A DNA stretch of 11,902 nucleotides. Source: Deltaproteobacteria bacterium (GTDB lineage: Bacteria > Desulfobacterota > Desulfovibrionia > Desulfovibrionales > Desulfovibrionaceae). How positions within the stretch are numbered: position 1 is the stretch's first letter; every line of letters begins with the position of its first letter. The notes below the pieces were generated by a model. The model saw only the letters and a program-made list of their open reading frames with translations. It did no database searches and was not told the DNA's origin. A program made the position numbers and the translations under genes. Shown here in pieces: positions 1 to 6,908 of this stretch. Where the stretch lies: NCBI GenBank assembly GCA_020861205.1, contig JAJBSY010000290.1, positions 1 through 11,902 of the forward strand, given 5' to 3'.

Positions 1-743
1 GTTTCCACAAAGCAGGCGCGGGAAATGGGCATCATTTCATAATGAAGCTTCCTGGCCTTCGCCAGGTCGCCGGCCCGGAAAGCCGCGCACAAGGCCGCCA
101 TTTTCTTCGGCAGAATGTTGGAGACAACGGAAATGACCCCGGTTCCGCCCAGCGCCAGAAGAGGCAGGACGGTAAAATCGTCGCCGGAAAGCACGTCGAA
201 ATCGCCGCCGCACAGTTCCATGATGTTGGAAACCTGGATCATGTCGCCCGTGGCTTCCTTTACGCCCACAACGTTGGGAATTTCCCGGAACATGCGCGCC
301 ATGGTGGCGGGAGCGACGTTCACGCTGGTTCGGCCCGGCACGTTGTAGACGATGAGGGGAAGATCCACCGCTTCGCCGATGGCCTTGAAGTGCTCGAACA
401 GGCCCCGCTGGGTCGGTTTGTTGTAGTACGGCGTGATGTGCAGCGCGGCATCGGCGCCCGCCTCCTTGGCGAACTTGGTCAGCCGGATGGCTTCGGTGGT
501 ATTGTTGGAACCCGCGCCAGCGATAACGGGAACCCGTTTCTTCACCTGATCGATACAGATCCGGATGACTTCCTCGTGTTCCTTGTGGGTTAGGGTGGCC
601 GATTCACCGGTGGTTCCGCACGGCACCAGCCCGTCGATGCCCTCGGTTATCTGCCACTCGACAAATTCGCGATACTTCTCCTCATCCACCTTTCCGTTCT
701 TGAAAGGCGTCAAAAGGGCGGTATATGCGCCGACGTACTGCAT
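1..743 (-). CDS. dapA: 4-hydroxy-tetrahydrodipicolinate synthase, 3' end cut by window edge
   Basis: DapA condenses pyruvate with aspartate semialdehyde, the first committed step to diaminopimelate and lysine, in the cytoplasm. About 247 residues are visible of a family length near 290, so some 45 C-terminal residues lie beyond the left edge. The hallmarks are in place: PCGTTGES at residues 41-48 (the Thr44-Thr45 pair), TPYYNKP at 104-110, YNVPGR with Tyr133 and Arg138, and the Schiff-base lysine in VGVKEATG (Lys162). These match the Escherichia coli enzyme numbering almost exactly. The start at 743 is fixed by AAGGAG (750-755) six bases upstream. It is transcribed away from the dsr operon and is probably an unrelated neighbour. 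Other members of the DapA/NanA aldolase superfamily are possible on fold alone, but the motif set and the N-terminal sequence fit true DapA. Confidence 0.96.
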   Translation of the reverse strand, partial: MQYVGAYTALLTPFKNGKVDEEKYREFVEWQITEGIDGLVPCGTTGESATLTHKEHEEVIRICIDQVKKRVPVIAGAGSNNTTEAIRLTKFAKEAGADAALHITPYYNKPTQRGLFEHFKAIGEAVDLPLIVYNVPGRTSVNVAPATMARMFREIPNVVGVKEATGDMIQVSNIMELCGGDFDVLSGDDFTVLPLLALGGTGVISVVSNILPKKMAALCAAFRAGDLAKARKLHYEMMPISRACFVE

Positions 744-799
744 AACATACTCCTTGCACCGCGGATCGCTGCCGCGACGACGTAAACGTTCTGTCCTAC

Positions 800-827
800 T
801 TCTTACACTGGAAAATGTTTTCGTCAA
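800..827 (-). promoter_or_regulatory. Possible sigma70-type promoter for dapA
   Basis: On the minus strand a TTGACG box (822-827, five of six matches to TTGACA) is followed after 16 bases by TAAGAA (800-805, three of six matches to TATAAT). This would start transcription roughly 50 bases upstream of the dapA start codon. The -10 match is poor, so this is only a candidate. Confidence 0.25.
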
Positions 828-885
828 TCGCAGATCGCGGAGGCGGCATCTATCATCTTTCTCGATAAACTTTACATAAAAAAAT

Positions 886-901
886 CATACTGATCGGTAT
901 G
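886..901. promoter_or_regulatory. 16-bp imperfect palindrome, candidate operator
   Basis: CATAC-TGATCG-GTATG has perfect 5-bp arms, and 14 of its 16 bases match its own reverse complement (one mismatched pair in the core). On the minus strand it overlaps a TATGAT hexamer (884-889) that resembles a -10 box. Its symmetry and length fit a helix-turn-helix dimer site; the ATAC-GATC-GTAT type resembles TetR-family operators, but no such regulator is in the window. It could serve either divergent gene. Confidence 0.35.
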
Positions 902-1092
902 GCGGGCGATGATGCGGCTTGCCGCCACACGATTTAATAACCTATCGCTTTGATTGAAAATATTTTAACAAGGGGTCGGTTTGCGGCGATTCATCCCGAG
1001 GGAGGCGTCCTTGACCCGGAAGCGGGTTTACCTTAGGCATAGTAACGGGCAGGTGGGTAACGGATATTCACCGTCCCCATGGGGAGGAACGC

Positions 1093-1677
1093 ATGAATCT
1101 TGCCGCCGTTCTGGAACAATCCTGTACGTCCCTGGCCCGGAAGTGGACCGACGCGGCAAACGCCCTCTACCCCCTGGCGGCCGAGGGTTTCCTCCGATCC
1201 AGCCGGGACCCCTTCGCCAACCCTTTGGGACGGAGAAGCGCCGATCTCGCCCCGCTTTTGTTTCGCGCCGCCGTTGGCCTTCCTCACGACGAAGCCGCCC
1301 TGCGCTCGGCCCTTGAGGAATTCGCGCGGGTGCGGGCCATGCAGGACGCGCCCCCGGAGACCTCCCTCGCCGTCCTGTTCGCCTATAAGAACCTCGTCCG
1401 AAACCATCTGAAAGAGCTGGGTTACGGCCTGACGGCCGCCGACCGGGAAGAGCTGGACGCCCTGGACGCGCGTTGCGACGCGCTCGCCCTGCTGGCCTTC
1501 GGCCTATACAGCCGGGCGCGCGACGCCTTTTTCGAAGCCAGGCTGCGGGACGCCCGCCGCCGCCACAGCCAGATACTGCGCCTCGCGGAACGCCATGGTT
1601 TTGCCGATACCCCCACCGAACCCGGCGGCGACGCGTCCGCCAAACCCTTCCGCGTTTGCGCGGAAAAGTCGGAATAA
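1093..1677 (+). CDS. Stand-alone RsbRD N-terminal-domain protein heading the dsr operon
   Basis: This 194-residue soluble protein resembles the N-terminal sensory domain of the stressosome co-antagonist RsbRD. Seen: an N-terminal helix with KWTDAANALYP (17-27), the motif DPFANPLG (39-46), RVRAMQDAPP (79-88) and the long helical stretch ALDARCDALALLAFGLYSRA (123-142). Together these cover essentially the whole family domain. The STAS output domain that RsbR proteins carry is absent, so it can sense or bind but cannot act as a classical stressosome subunit. The start is supported by GGGGAGG (1081-1087). Its stop lies three bases before the dsrM start, so it is almost certainly cotranscribed and translationally coupled with the respiratory complex. 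A regulatory or assembly role for DsrMKJOP is inference; no function is established. The last 25 residues are low in complexity and probably disordered. Confidence 0.85.
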   Translation: MNLAAVLEQSCTSLARKWTDAANALYPLAAEGFLRSSRDPFANPLGRRSADLAPLLFRAAVGLPHDEAALRSALEEFARVRAMQDAPPETSLAVLFAYKNLVRNHLKELGYGLTAADREELDALDARCDALALLAFGLYSRARDAFFEARLRDARRRHSQILRLAERHGFADTPTEPGGDASAKPFRVCAEKSE

Positions 1678-1680
1678 GGC

Positions 1681-2694
1681 GTGGCTGCCGCTTTTCTGTT
1701 CGTCCTTGGCACGGGCGTTTTATCCCTGGCCCTGTACGCGCTGGGCATGACGTTTTTTCTGGGCGTCGTCTTGCCGTACGCGGCCGTTCTTGTCTTCGCG
1801 GTGGGCTGCATCCGGCGGATCGTTTGCTGGGCCGCGTCTCCCGTGCCGTTTCCCATAGCCCTGACGGGCGGGCAGCAAAAATCCCTGCCCTGGATCAGGC
1901 AGGCCGAATTCGAGGCACCCTCCTCCGGCTTGCACATCGCGGGCCGCCTGTTCCTGGATATCGTCCTCTTCCGCCCGCTGTTGCGCAATTCCCGCGCCGA
2001 GACGCTCGACACGCCGGAAGGAATGCGCCTCGTCTACTGGCCCTCCAGATGGTTGTGGCTTTTCGCCATCCTGTTCCACTACGCCTTGCTGGTCATCCTC
2101 ATCCGGCATCTCCGCTTTTTCATCGAGCCCGTGCCCGCCTGTATCCGGGCCCTGGAATTTTTCGACACCCTCATGCGGATCGGATCGCCGGCGGCGTTCC
2201 TGTCCGGCCCCATCGTCGTGGCGGCGCTCTTCCTCCTGCTCCTGCGCAGGCTGTATGACCCCAAGCTGCGCTACATCTCCCTCGCGGGCGATTACTTCCC
2301 GCTGTTCCTGCTGCTCGCCGTCGCCCTGTCCGGCATCTTTCTGCGGTACTGGGGCAGGACGGACATCGCCTCCGTCAAGGCGCTGACCATGGGGCTTGTC
2401 ACCTTCTCCCCGGCCGTCCCGGCCGGAATTGGCGCGGCCTTTTACCTGCATACGACGTTCGTTGCAGCGCTCCTCATCTGTTTCCCCTTTTCCAAGCTGA
2501 TGCACGCCGCCGGGGTCCTGCTCTCGCCCACCCGGAACACGGCGGCCAATTCCCGCGAATTCAGGCACACGAACCCCTGGAACGGGCCGACGCGCTACAG
2601 GACATACGCCGAATACGAGGACGAGTTTCGCGGCGCCATGGCTGAAGCGGGCCTCCCTCTGGAAAAGGAACCCGGCCCGGCCGGAGCGGAATAA
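1681..2694 (+). CDS. dsrM: DsrM, membrane diheme cytochrome b subunit of DsrMKJOP
   Basis: DsrM is the NarI-like membrane cytochrome b that exchanges electrons with menaquinone and with DsrK on the cytoplasmic side. The 337-residue product has about six hydrophobic segments (roughly 3-22, 27-48, 124-144, 172-190, 205-222 and 250-270). Four histidines are placed as in NarI: His133 and His143 (ten apart) and His257 and His275 (18 apart), matching the NarI 56/66 and 187/205 spacing of the two-heme bundle. The C-terminal tail after about 280 is polar and cytoplasmic. The start is GTG at 1681, with GGA (1671-1673) upstream and the preceding gene ending at 1677. No upstream ATG in frame is better placed. 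It is followed by dsrK after nine bases. The ligands and neighbours make the call firm. Confidence 0.95.
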   Translation: MAAAFLFVLGTGVLSLALYALGMTFFLGVVLPYAAVLVFAVGCIRRIVCWAASPVPFPIALTGGQQKSLPWIRQAEFEAPSSGLHIAGRLFLDIVLFRPLLRNSRAETLDTPEGMRLVYWPSRWLWLFAILFHYALLVILIRHLRFFIEPVPACIRALEFFDTLMRIGSPAAFLSGPIVVAALFLLLLRRLYDPKLRYISLAGDYFPLFLLLAVALSGIFLRYWGRTDIASVKALTMGLVTFSPAVPAGIGAAFYLHTTFVAALLICFPFSKLMHAAGVLLSPTRNTAANSREFRHTNPWNGPTRYRTYAEYEDEFRGAMAEAGLPLEKEPGPAGAE

Positions 2695-2703
2695 GGAAAC
2701 CCC

Positions 2704-4380
2704 ATGGCAAAGCTCCCGGCCCCCACCGAACTCGCCGCCACGAGCAAAGCGATCTTTCCCCGGGCCAATAGCAACGGCACCGGCTGGATGAACACCAAAC
2801 CCGTGTTCAAGCCCGGTTCCTACTGTTACCCGGCCAAAGCGGAGACCCTGCGGACGCTCGGGATGCCCAACCCGCACGACTGGTCGCCGGAAGCCGAGGA
2901 CTGGAACCTGCCCGACGGCTGGGAACGGATCATCCATGACGCCTTCGCGGACCGGCTTAAAAAATACCGCTCGCTGAAGCTCTTCATGGAAACCTGCGTG
3001 CGGTGCGGGGCTTGCGCGGACAAGTGCCACTTTTTCCTCGGCACCGGGGACCCCAAGAATATGCCGGTGCTGCGGGCCGAATTGCTCCGCTCCGTGTACC
3101 GCAAGGACTTCACCGCCGTCGGCCGGCTCCTCGGCAAAGCGGGCGGCGGCCGGTCCCTCGACCCGGACGTCGTCAAGGAATGGTTCTACTACTTCTACCA
3201 ATGCACGGAATGCCGCCGCTGCGCGCTGTTTTGCCCCTTCGGCATCGACACGGCGGAAATTACCATGATCGCCCGCGAACTCCTGCTGGAGGTGGGCCTG
3301 GGCACCAACTGGATCATGGACCCGGTTTACAACTGCAACCGGACGGGCAACCATCTCGGCATTCAGCCCCAGGCGTTCAAGGAAATCGTCGAGATGTTGT
3401 GCGAAGACGTCGAGACCGTCACGGGCATCGCCATCAACCCGCCGTTCAATGAAAAAGGGCACGAGGTGCTGTTCATCGCCCCTTCCGGGGACGTGTTCGC
3501 GGAGCCCGGCATCTATACCTTCATGGGCTATCTCATGCTCTTCCACGAGATCGGCCTGGATTACACCTTGTCCACCTATGCCTCGGAGGGCGGCAATTTC
3601 GGGTTGTTTTCCTCGGCCGCCCTGCTGAAAAAACTCAACGCCAAAATGTACGCCGAGGCCGAGCGCCTCGGCTCCGGATGGATTCTCGGCGGCGAATGCG
3701 GCCACATGGCGCGCGTCATCAACCAATATATGAACACCATGAACGGGCCCGCGCCCAAAACCATGGTCACCCCGGTCAACCCGGTCACGGGCACGAGGTT
3801 TGAGAACGCGTCCTCCACCAAGGTGGTGCACATCGCGGAATTCACGGCGGACCTGGTCCGCCACGGCAAGCTGAACCTTGCCCCCTCGCGAAACGACCAC
3901 CTGACCGTTACCTTTCACGACTCCTGCAACCCGGCCCGGGCCATGGGCCTTCTGGAAGAACCGCGCGAAATACTGCGGGCCGTGTGCAACAATTTTGTGG
4001 AAATGCCGGAAAACACCATCCGCGAGCGGACCTTCTGCTGCGGCGCGGGTTCCGGCCTGAACACCGACGAAATCATGGAACTGCGAATGCGTTCCGGGAT
4101 GCCGCGCGGCAACGCGCTCCGCCACGTGCAGCTGACGCGCGGCGTCAACATGCTTTCCTGCATCTGCGCCCTGGACCGGGCGACGCTCCCCCCGCTCGCG
4201 GATTATTGGGCGCCGGGCGTCGGCGTCTGCGGCCTGCACGAACTCGTGGCCAACGCTCTGGTCATGAAGGGCGAGGGCAGGCGCGTTATGGACCTGCGCC
4301 AGGAAGACCTGCCCGGCGTGAACGACGGCGGCGACCCGGACCGCTGTTCCCGCCCGGAAGGCACGGAGGCGGAGGCATGA
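2704..4380 (+). CDS. dsrK: DsrK, HdrD-like cytoplasmic iron-sulfur subunit
   Basis: DsrK is the catalytic iron-sulfur protein, related to heterodisulfide reductase HdrD, thought to reduce the DsrC trisulfide produced by dissimilatory sulfite reductase. In the 558 residues two ferredoxin-type 4Fe-4S sites are visible: Cys98-101-104-108 and Cys167-170-173-177, the latter followed by Pro. A single CCG-type half follows: Cys332 (GECGH), Cys408 (HDSCNPAR), Cys445-446 (FCCGAG) and Cys486/Cys488 (SCICALD), the set expected to hold the special catalytic cluster. The last element is C-x-C here, rather than the C-x-x-C of the general CCG domain. No signal peptide or membrane span is present, fitting a cytoplasmic place next to DsrM. 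AAGGA (2693-2697) precedes the ATG by six bases. Its TGA overlaps the dsrJ start by four bases. Confidence 0.96.
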   Translation: MAKLPAPTELAATSKAIFPRANSNGTGWMNTKPVFKPGSYCYPAKAETLRTLGMPNPHDWSPEAEDWNLPDGWERIIHDAFADRLKKYRSLKLFMETCVRCGACADKCHFFLGTGDPKNMPVLRAELLRSVYRKDFTAVGRLLGKAGGGRSLDPDVVKEWFYYFYQCTECRRCALFCPFGIDTAEITMIARELLLEVGLGTNWIMDPVYNCNRTGNHLGIQPQAFKEIVEMLCEDVETVTGIAINPPFNEKGHEVLFIAPSGDVFAEPGIYTFMGYLMLFHEIGLDYTLSTYASEGGNFGLFSSAALLKKLNAKMYAEAERLGSGWILGGECGHMARVINQYMNTMNGPAPKTMVTPVNPVTGTRFENASSTKVVHIAEFTADLVRHGKLNLAPSRNDHLTVTFHDSCNPARAMGLLEEPREILRAVCNNFVEMPENTIRERTFCCGAGSGLNTDEIMELRMRSGMPRGNALRHVQLTRGVNMLSCICALDRATLPPLADYWAPGVGVCGLHELVANALVMKGEGRRVMDLRQEDLPGVNDGGDPDRCSRPEGTEAEA

Positions 4381-4793
4381 TGTACAACAAGCGGTATATC
4401 ATCCCCGGAATACTCGTGTTTGCGCTCGCGTGTTCGTTTCCCTTCCTGCTGAACGCCACGTCGGAACCGTACACCCGGCCAGCCCTGAAACTGCCACCCG
4501 GAGAAAGGGCCTGTATTGAGCCGACGAGCCTCATGCGAACCGATCACATGCGCATCCTGAACGAATGGCGTGACGCCGCCGTCCGCGACGGCAAACGCGT
4601 CTACGTGGCGAGCGACGGCAAAGTCTGGGAGGCCAGCCTCCAGAACACCTGTATGCGATGCCACGCAAACCGGGAACAGTTCTGCGGCGCCTGCCACAAC
4701 GCCGTCAGCGCCCGGCCGGACTGCTGGTCCTGCCACATCGCGCCGGAAACACCCGGAGCGGTCCGGATCTCCGGCGGAGGGAAGCTGCCATGA
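4377..4793 (+). CDS. dsrJ: DsrJ, periplasmic triheme cytochrome c
   Basis: DsrJ is a small triheme cytochrome c facing the periplasm. The 138-residue product has an N-terminal hydrophobic segment (8-26), which in this family serves as an uncleaved export signal and membrane anchor. Three heme c sites follow: CMRCH (92-96), CGACH (103-107) and CWSCH (116-120). Cys46 in ACIEPT, with MRTDHM following (His57), lies in the conserved block that in Allochromatium DsrJ supplies the unusual cysteine ligand of one heme. The protein therefore has the feature that sets DsrJ apart from ordinary multiheme cytochromes. Two starts are possible, ATG at 4377 (GGAGG at 4365-4369, seven bases away) or ATG at 4380 (GGAGG at 4371-4375, four bases away); they differ by one Met. 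It overlaps dsrK and dsrO by four bases each. Confidence 0.95.
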   Translation: MMYNKRYIIPGILVFALACSFPFLLNATSEPYTRPALKLPPGERACIEPTSLMRTDHMRILNEWRDAAVRDGKRVYVASDGKVWEASLQNTCMRCHANREQFCGACHNAVSARPDCWSCHIAPETPGAVRISGGGKLP

Positions 4794-5554
4794 GACGCCG
4801 GGACTTTCTCAAAGCGGCCGGGCTCGCCGCCGTTTCGCTTCCCCTCGCCCTCCCGGCTGCCGCGTTTGCGGAGACTGCGGCGGAGGGCACCTTCGCGCGG
4901 CCCGCAACGGTCCTTTCGGCCGGGCGCTGGGCCATGGTCATCGATACCCGGAAAATGGCTTCCCCGGCCATGCAGAGGAAGGTCATCACCGCCTGCCATG
5001 CCTGGCATAACGTCCCCTCGTTCACCGGGCCGCAGGAAGTGAAATGGTTGTGGGGCGCCGCTTACGCGGCCGCGTTCCCGGAACAGGCCCTGGACCCGCC
5101 GCCCGAGGCGTTGGCGAGCCGGTCCTTCCTGCTCCTCTGCAACCATTGCGAGAATCCCCCGTGCGTTCGCGTATGCCCCACGGGCGCGACCTTCAAACGC
5201 GACGACGGCATCGTGGTCATGGATTACCACCGCTGCATCGGATGCCGGTCCTGCATGGCCGGATGCCCCTACGGCGCGCGGAGTTTCAACTTCACCGACC
5301 CCCGGCCGGGCGTGCCCAGCCCGAACCTGGAATACCCCATGCGCGCGAGCGGCGTCGTGGAAAAATGCACCTTTTGCGCGGAACGGTTGCAACGAGGCGC
5401 CCTTCCCCTGTGCGTGGAAGCGTCCGAAGGCGGCATCCTTTTCGGCGACCTGCTCGATGCCGCATCCCCCGTCCGCAAGGCCCTGGAAGCGGGCCTCGCC
5501 TTACGGCGTAAACCCGGCCTCGGCACCGGGCCGGGCGTCTATTACATCCTGTAG
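4790..5554 (+). CDS. dsrO: DsrO, periplasmic ferredoxin-like subunit with Tat signal
   Basis: DsrO is the periplasmic iron-sulfur electron carrier between DsrJ and DsrP. The 254-residue product starts with a twin-arginine signal (RRRDFLK at 2-8, then a hydrophobic stretch to about 26, with a likely AFA cleavage site). After the signal there are exactly twelve cysteines, enough for three 4Fe-4S clusters: Cys117-120-125-129, Cys139-142-145-149, and a scattered set Cys69 (TACHAWHNVP), Cys173-176 (CTFC) and Cys188. This is the NrfC/DmsB-like pattern with one cluster fewer than the four-cluster members. The export signal fits the periplasmic position known for the family. The ATG at 4790 overlaps the dsrJ stop (ATGA), and upstream in-frame starts would run through dsrJ. 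AGGAG close to its own stop codon serves as the ribosome site for dsrP. Confidence 0.95.
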   Translation: MRRRDFLKAAGLAAVSLPLALPAAAFAETAAEGTFARPATVLSAGRWAMVIDTRKMASPAMQRKVITACHAWHNVPSFTGPQEVKWLWGAAYAAAFPEQALDPPPEALASRSFLLLCNHCENPPCVRVCPTGATFKRDDGIVVMDYHRCIGCRSCMAGCPYGARSFNFTDPRPGVPSPNLEYPMRASGVVEKCTFCAERLQRGALPLCVEASEGGILFGDLLDAASPVRKALEAGLALRRKPGLGTGPGVYYIL

Positions 5555-5562
5555 GAGCGGCC

Positions 5563-6723
5563 ATGCCCGAAACGCGCTTACACAGCTCCACCGCCTTCAA
5601 AATCTGGATCGCCGGGCTGCTTCTGCTGGTTTTCGCGGGAACGGCCGTCTACGTCTGCCAGCTGGTCCACGGGCTCGGCGTTACCGACCTTTCCCGGGAC
5701 GTGTCCTGGGGGTTTTACATCGCCCAGTTCTCGTTCCTGGGCGGGGTGGCCGCAACGCCCCTCATCCTGCTCATTCCCGCCTGTTGCCACGGCTTCGTCC
5801 CGTTCCGGAAAATTTTAGTCTGCGCCATGTTCATGGCCGTTGCCGCGACAATCTCGGCCACGCTCATCATCATCGTTGACCTGGGCCAGCCCCGACGCGC
5901 CCTCAACGTTATCCTCCATCCCTCGCCGTCTTCCCTGATGTTCTGGGACATGGTAACCCTGACCGCCTATCTCGTCCTGAGCCTTGCCGTCGGCCGGATC
6001 GGCCTCGCGTGCGAAAAGAACGGCATCGAACCGCCGCGCTGGATGATAGTGCCGGTCTATGCCCTGGGGTTGGCCGCCCTCGCCACGCGCATCGTGGGCG
6101 CGTTCCTCTTTTCGGGACTGCCCGGACGCCATTACTGGCATACCGCCATACTGGCTCCCCGGTTTCTGGCCTCGGCGTTTTCCACGGGACCGGCCCTGCT
6201 GCTGCTCATGCTCTTCGTCCTGCGCCGCCTGACCGGCTTCGATGCCGGCAGGCAGGCCGTGCGCGGCTTGGCCTCGATCACGGCCTACGCCATGGCGGCC
6301 AACGTCCTTTTCTTCCTGTTCGAGCTCTTCACCGTCCTTTACGGCCAGGCTCCCGGTCCCATGCATACCGTCACGTACCTCTTTTTCGGCCATGACGGAC
6401 AAGGGGCCTGGATCAACGGCTGGATGTGGTTCGCGTCCGCCGCCGCCCTGCTCAGCCTGGCGCTGCTGCTTCCGTCCGGCCTTCGCGACAACGAGACGCT
6501 TTTGCCGTTCGCCCTGGCGCTGGTCGTCGCCGCCAACTGGATCGACAAGGGCCTTTCCTTCATGATCGGCGGGTTCACGCCCAATCCCTTCGGGACAATT
6601 ACGGGCTATGCCCCGTCCCTCGCCGAGATCGCCGTCGGACTCGGCATCGTCGCTCTGGGGCTCGTCATTCTTTCCTGCCTTGTAAGGACCGCCCTCCCCG
6701 CCGGGGAACAAACCGGCCCGTAG
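5563..6723 (+). CDS. dsrP: DsrP, NrfD-family membrane subunit
   Basis: DsrP is the NrfD/PsrC-type integral membrane protein that exchanges electrons between the quinone pool and DsrO. The 386 residues contain about ten hydrophobic segments (near 13-33, 50-71, 86-106, 128-146, 160-183, 195-220, 235-258, 284-303, 312-328 and 354-376). Conserved-looking elements include DVSWGFYIAQF (46-56), VDLGQPRRALNVILHPSPSS (105-124) and NWIDKG (325-330); the DLGQP/RP motif is typical of NrfD proteins. The start at 5563 has AGGAG (5553-5557) overlapping the dsrO stop. It is the last gene of the operon. A weak hairpin (5-bp stem TTCCC/GGGAA, 6728-6745) follows the stop but lacks a T-run, so I see no intrinsic terminator for this strand before the convergent kinase gene. 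Confidence 0.95.
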   Translation: MPETRLHSSTAFKIWIAGLLLLVFAGTAVYVCQLVHGLGVTDLSRDVSWGFYIAQFSFLGGVAATPLILLIPACCHGFVPFRKILVCAMFMAVAATISATLIIIVDLGQPRRALNVILHPSPSSLMFWDMVTLTAYLVLSLAVGRIGLACEKNGIEPPRWMIVPVYALGLAALATRIVGAFLFSGLPGRHYWHTAILAPRFLASAFSTGPALLLLMLFVLRRLTGFDAGRQAVRGLASITAYAMAANVLFFLFELFTVLYGQAPGPMHTVTYLFFGHDGQGAWINGWMWFASAAALLSLALLLPSGLRDNETLLPFALALVVAANWIDKGLSFMIGGFTPNPFGTITGYAPSLAEIAVGLGIVALGLVILSCLVRTALPAGEQTGP

Positions 6724-6835
6724 CACCTTCCCTCCGGCACGGGAAAAGGGGCTCCATCAGGGCGGTCTTCCGGCTTGCCGTGTTCCGTTCCGAAAGAATG
6801 CCGCGCGGCAAAAGGCAAGGCGTCTCTTACCGCGC

Positions 6836-6875
6836 AAAAAACGTCCGCCTGTCCGCGAGAGGCCGGACCGGCGGA
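6836..6875 (-). terminator. Intrinsic terminator of the hybrid kinase gene
   Basis: Two 12-base arms (6844-6855 and 6864-6875) pair at 11 of 12 positions around an 8-base loop. On the minus strand the stem is followed, after two bases, by six T (6836-6841 read as A on the plus strand). It lies about 35 bases past the kinase stop codon. On the plus strand no T-run follows, so it should stop only minus-strand transcription. Confidence 0.75.
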
Positions 6876-6908
6876 ACAATGGAAAAGACGCGGGCGTTTC
6901 CCGGACCG

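Larger units (their letters stand above)
744..1092. other. Divergent intergenic region between dapA and the dsr operon
   Basis: No gene is supported in these 349 bases. The region is clearly more AT-rich than its surroundings at about 851-890 and 930-972, as expected for promoters in a GC-rich genome. It must contain the promoters for dapA (leftward) and for the rsbRD-dsr operon (rightward). I could not find a convincing sigma70 or sigma54 promoter for the dsr side. TTGACC at 1011-1016 is a fair -35, but only a weak TAGGCA follows at 17-base spacing (1034-1039). A short perfect inverted repeat GCGGC-TT-GCCGC lies at 914-925. Confidence 0.6.

Noticed and set aside
1720..4239. 839-codon open frame antisense to dsrM and dsrK
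   Set aside because: It lies opposite two certain genes, is rich in Arg, Gly, His and Gln as expected of the complement of GC-rich coding sequence, and has no recognisable domain.
6728..6745. Hairpin just after the dsrP stop as an intrinsic terminator
   Set aside because: The stem is only five perfect pairs and is followed by purines rather than a T-run.
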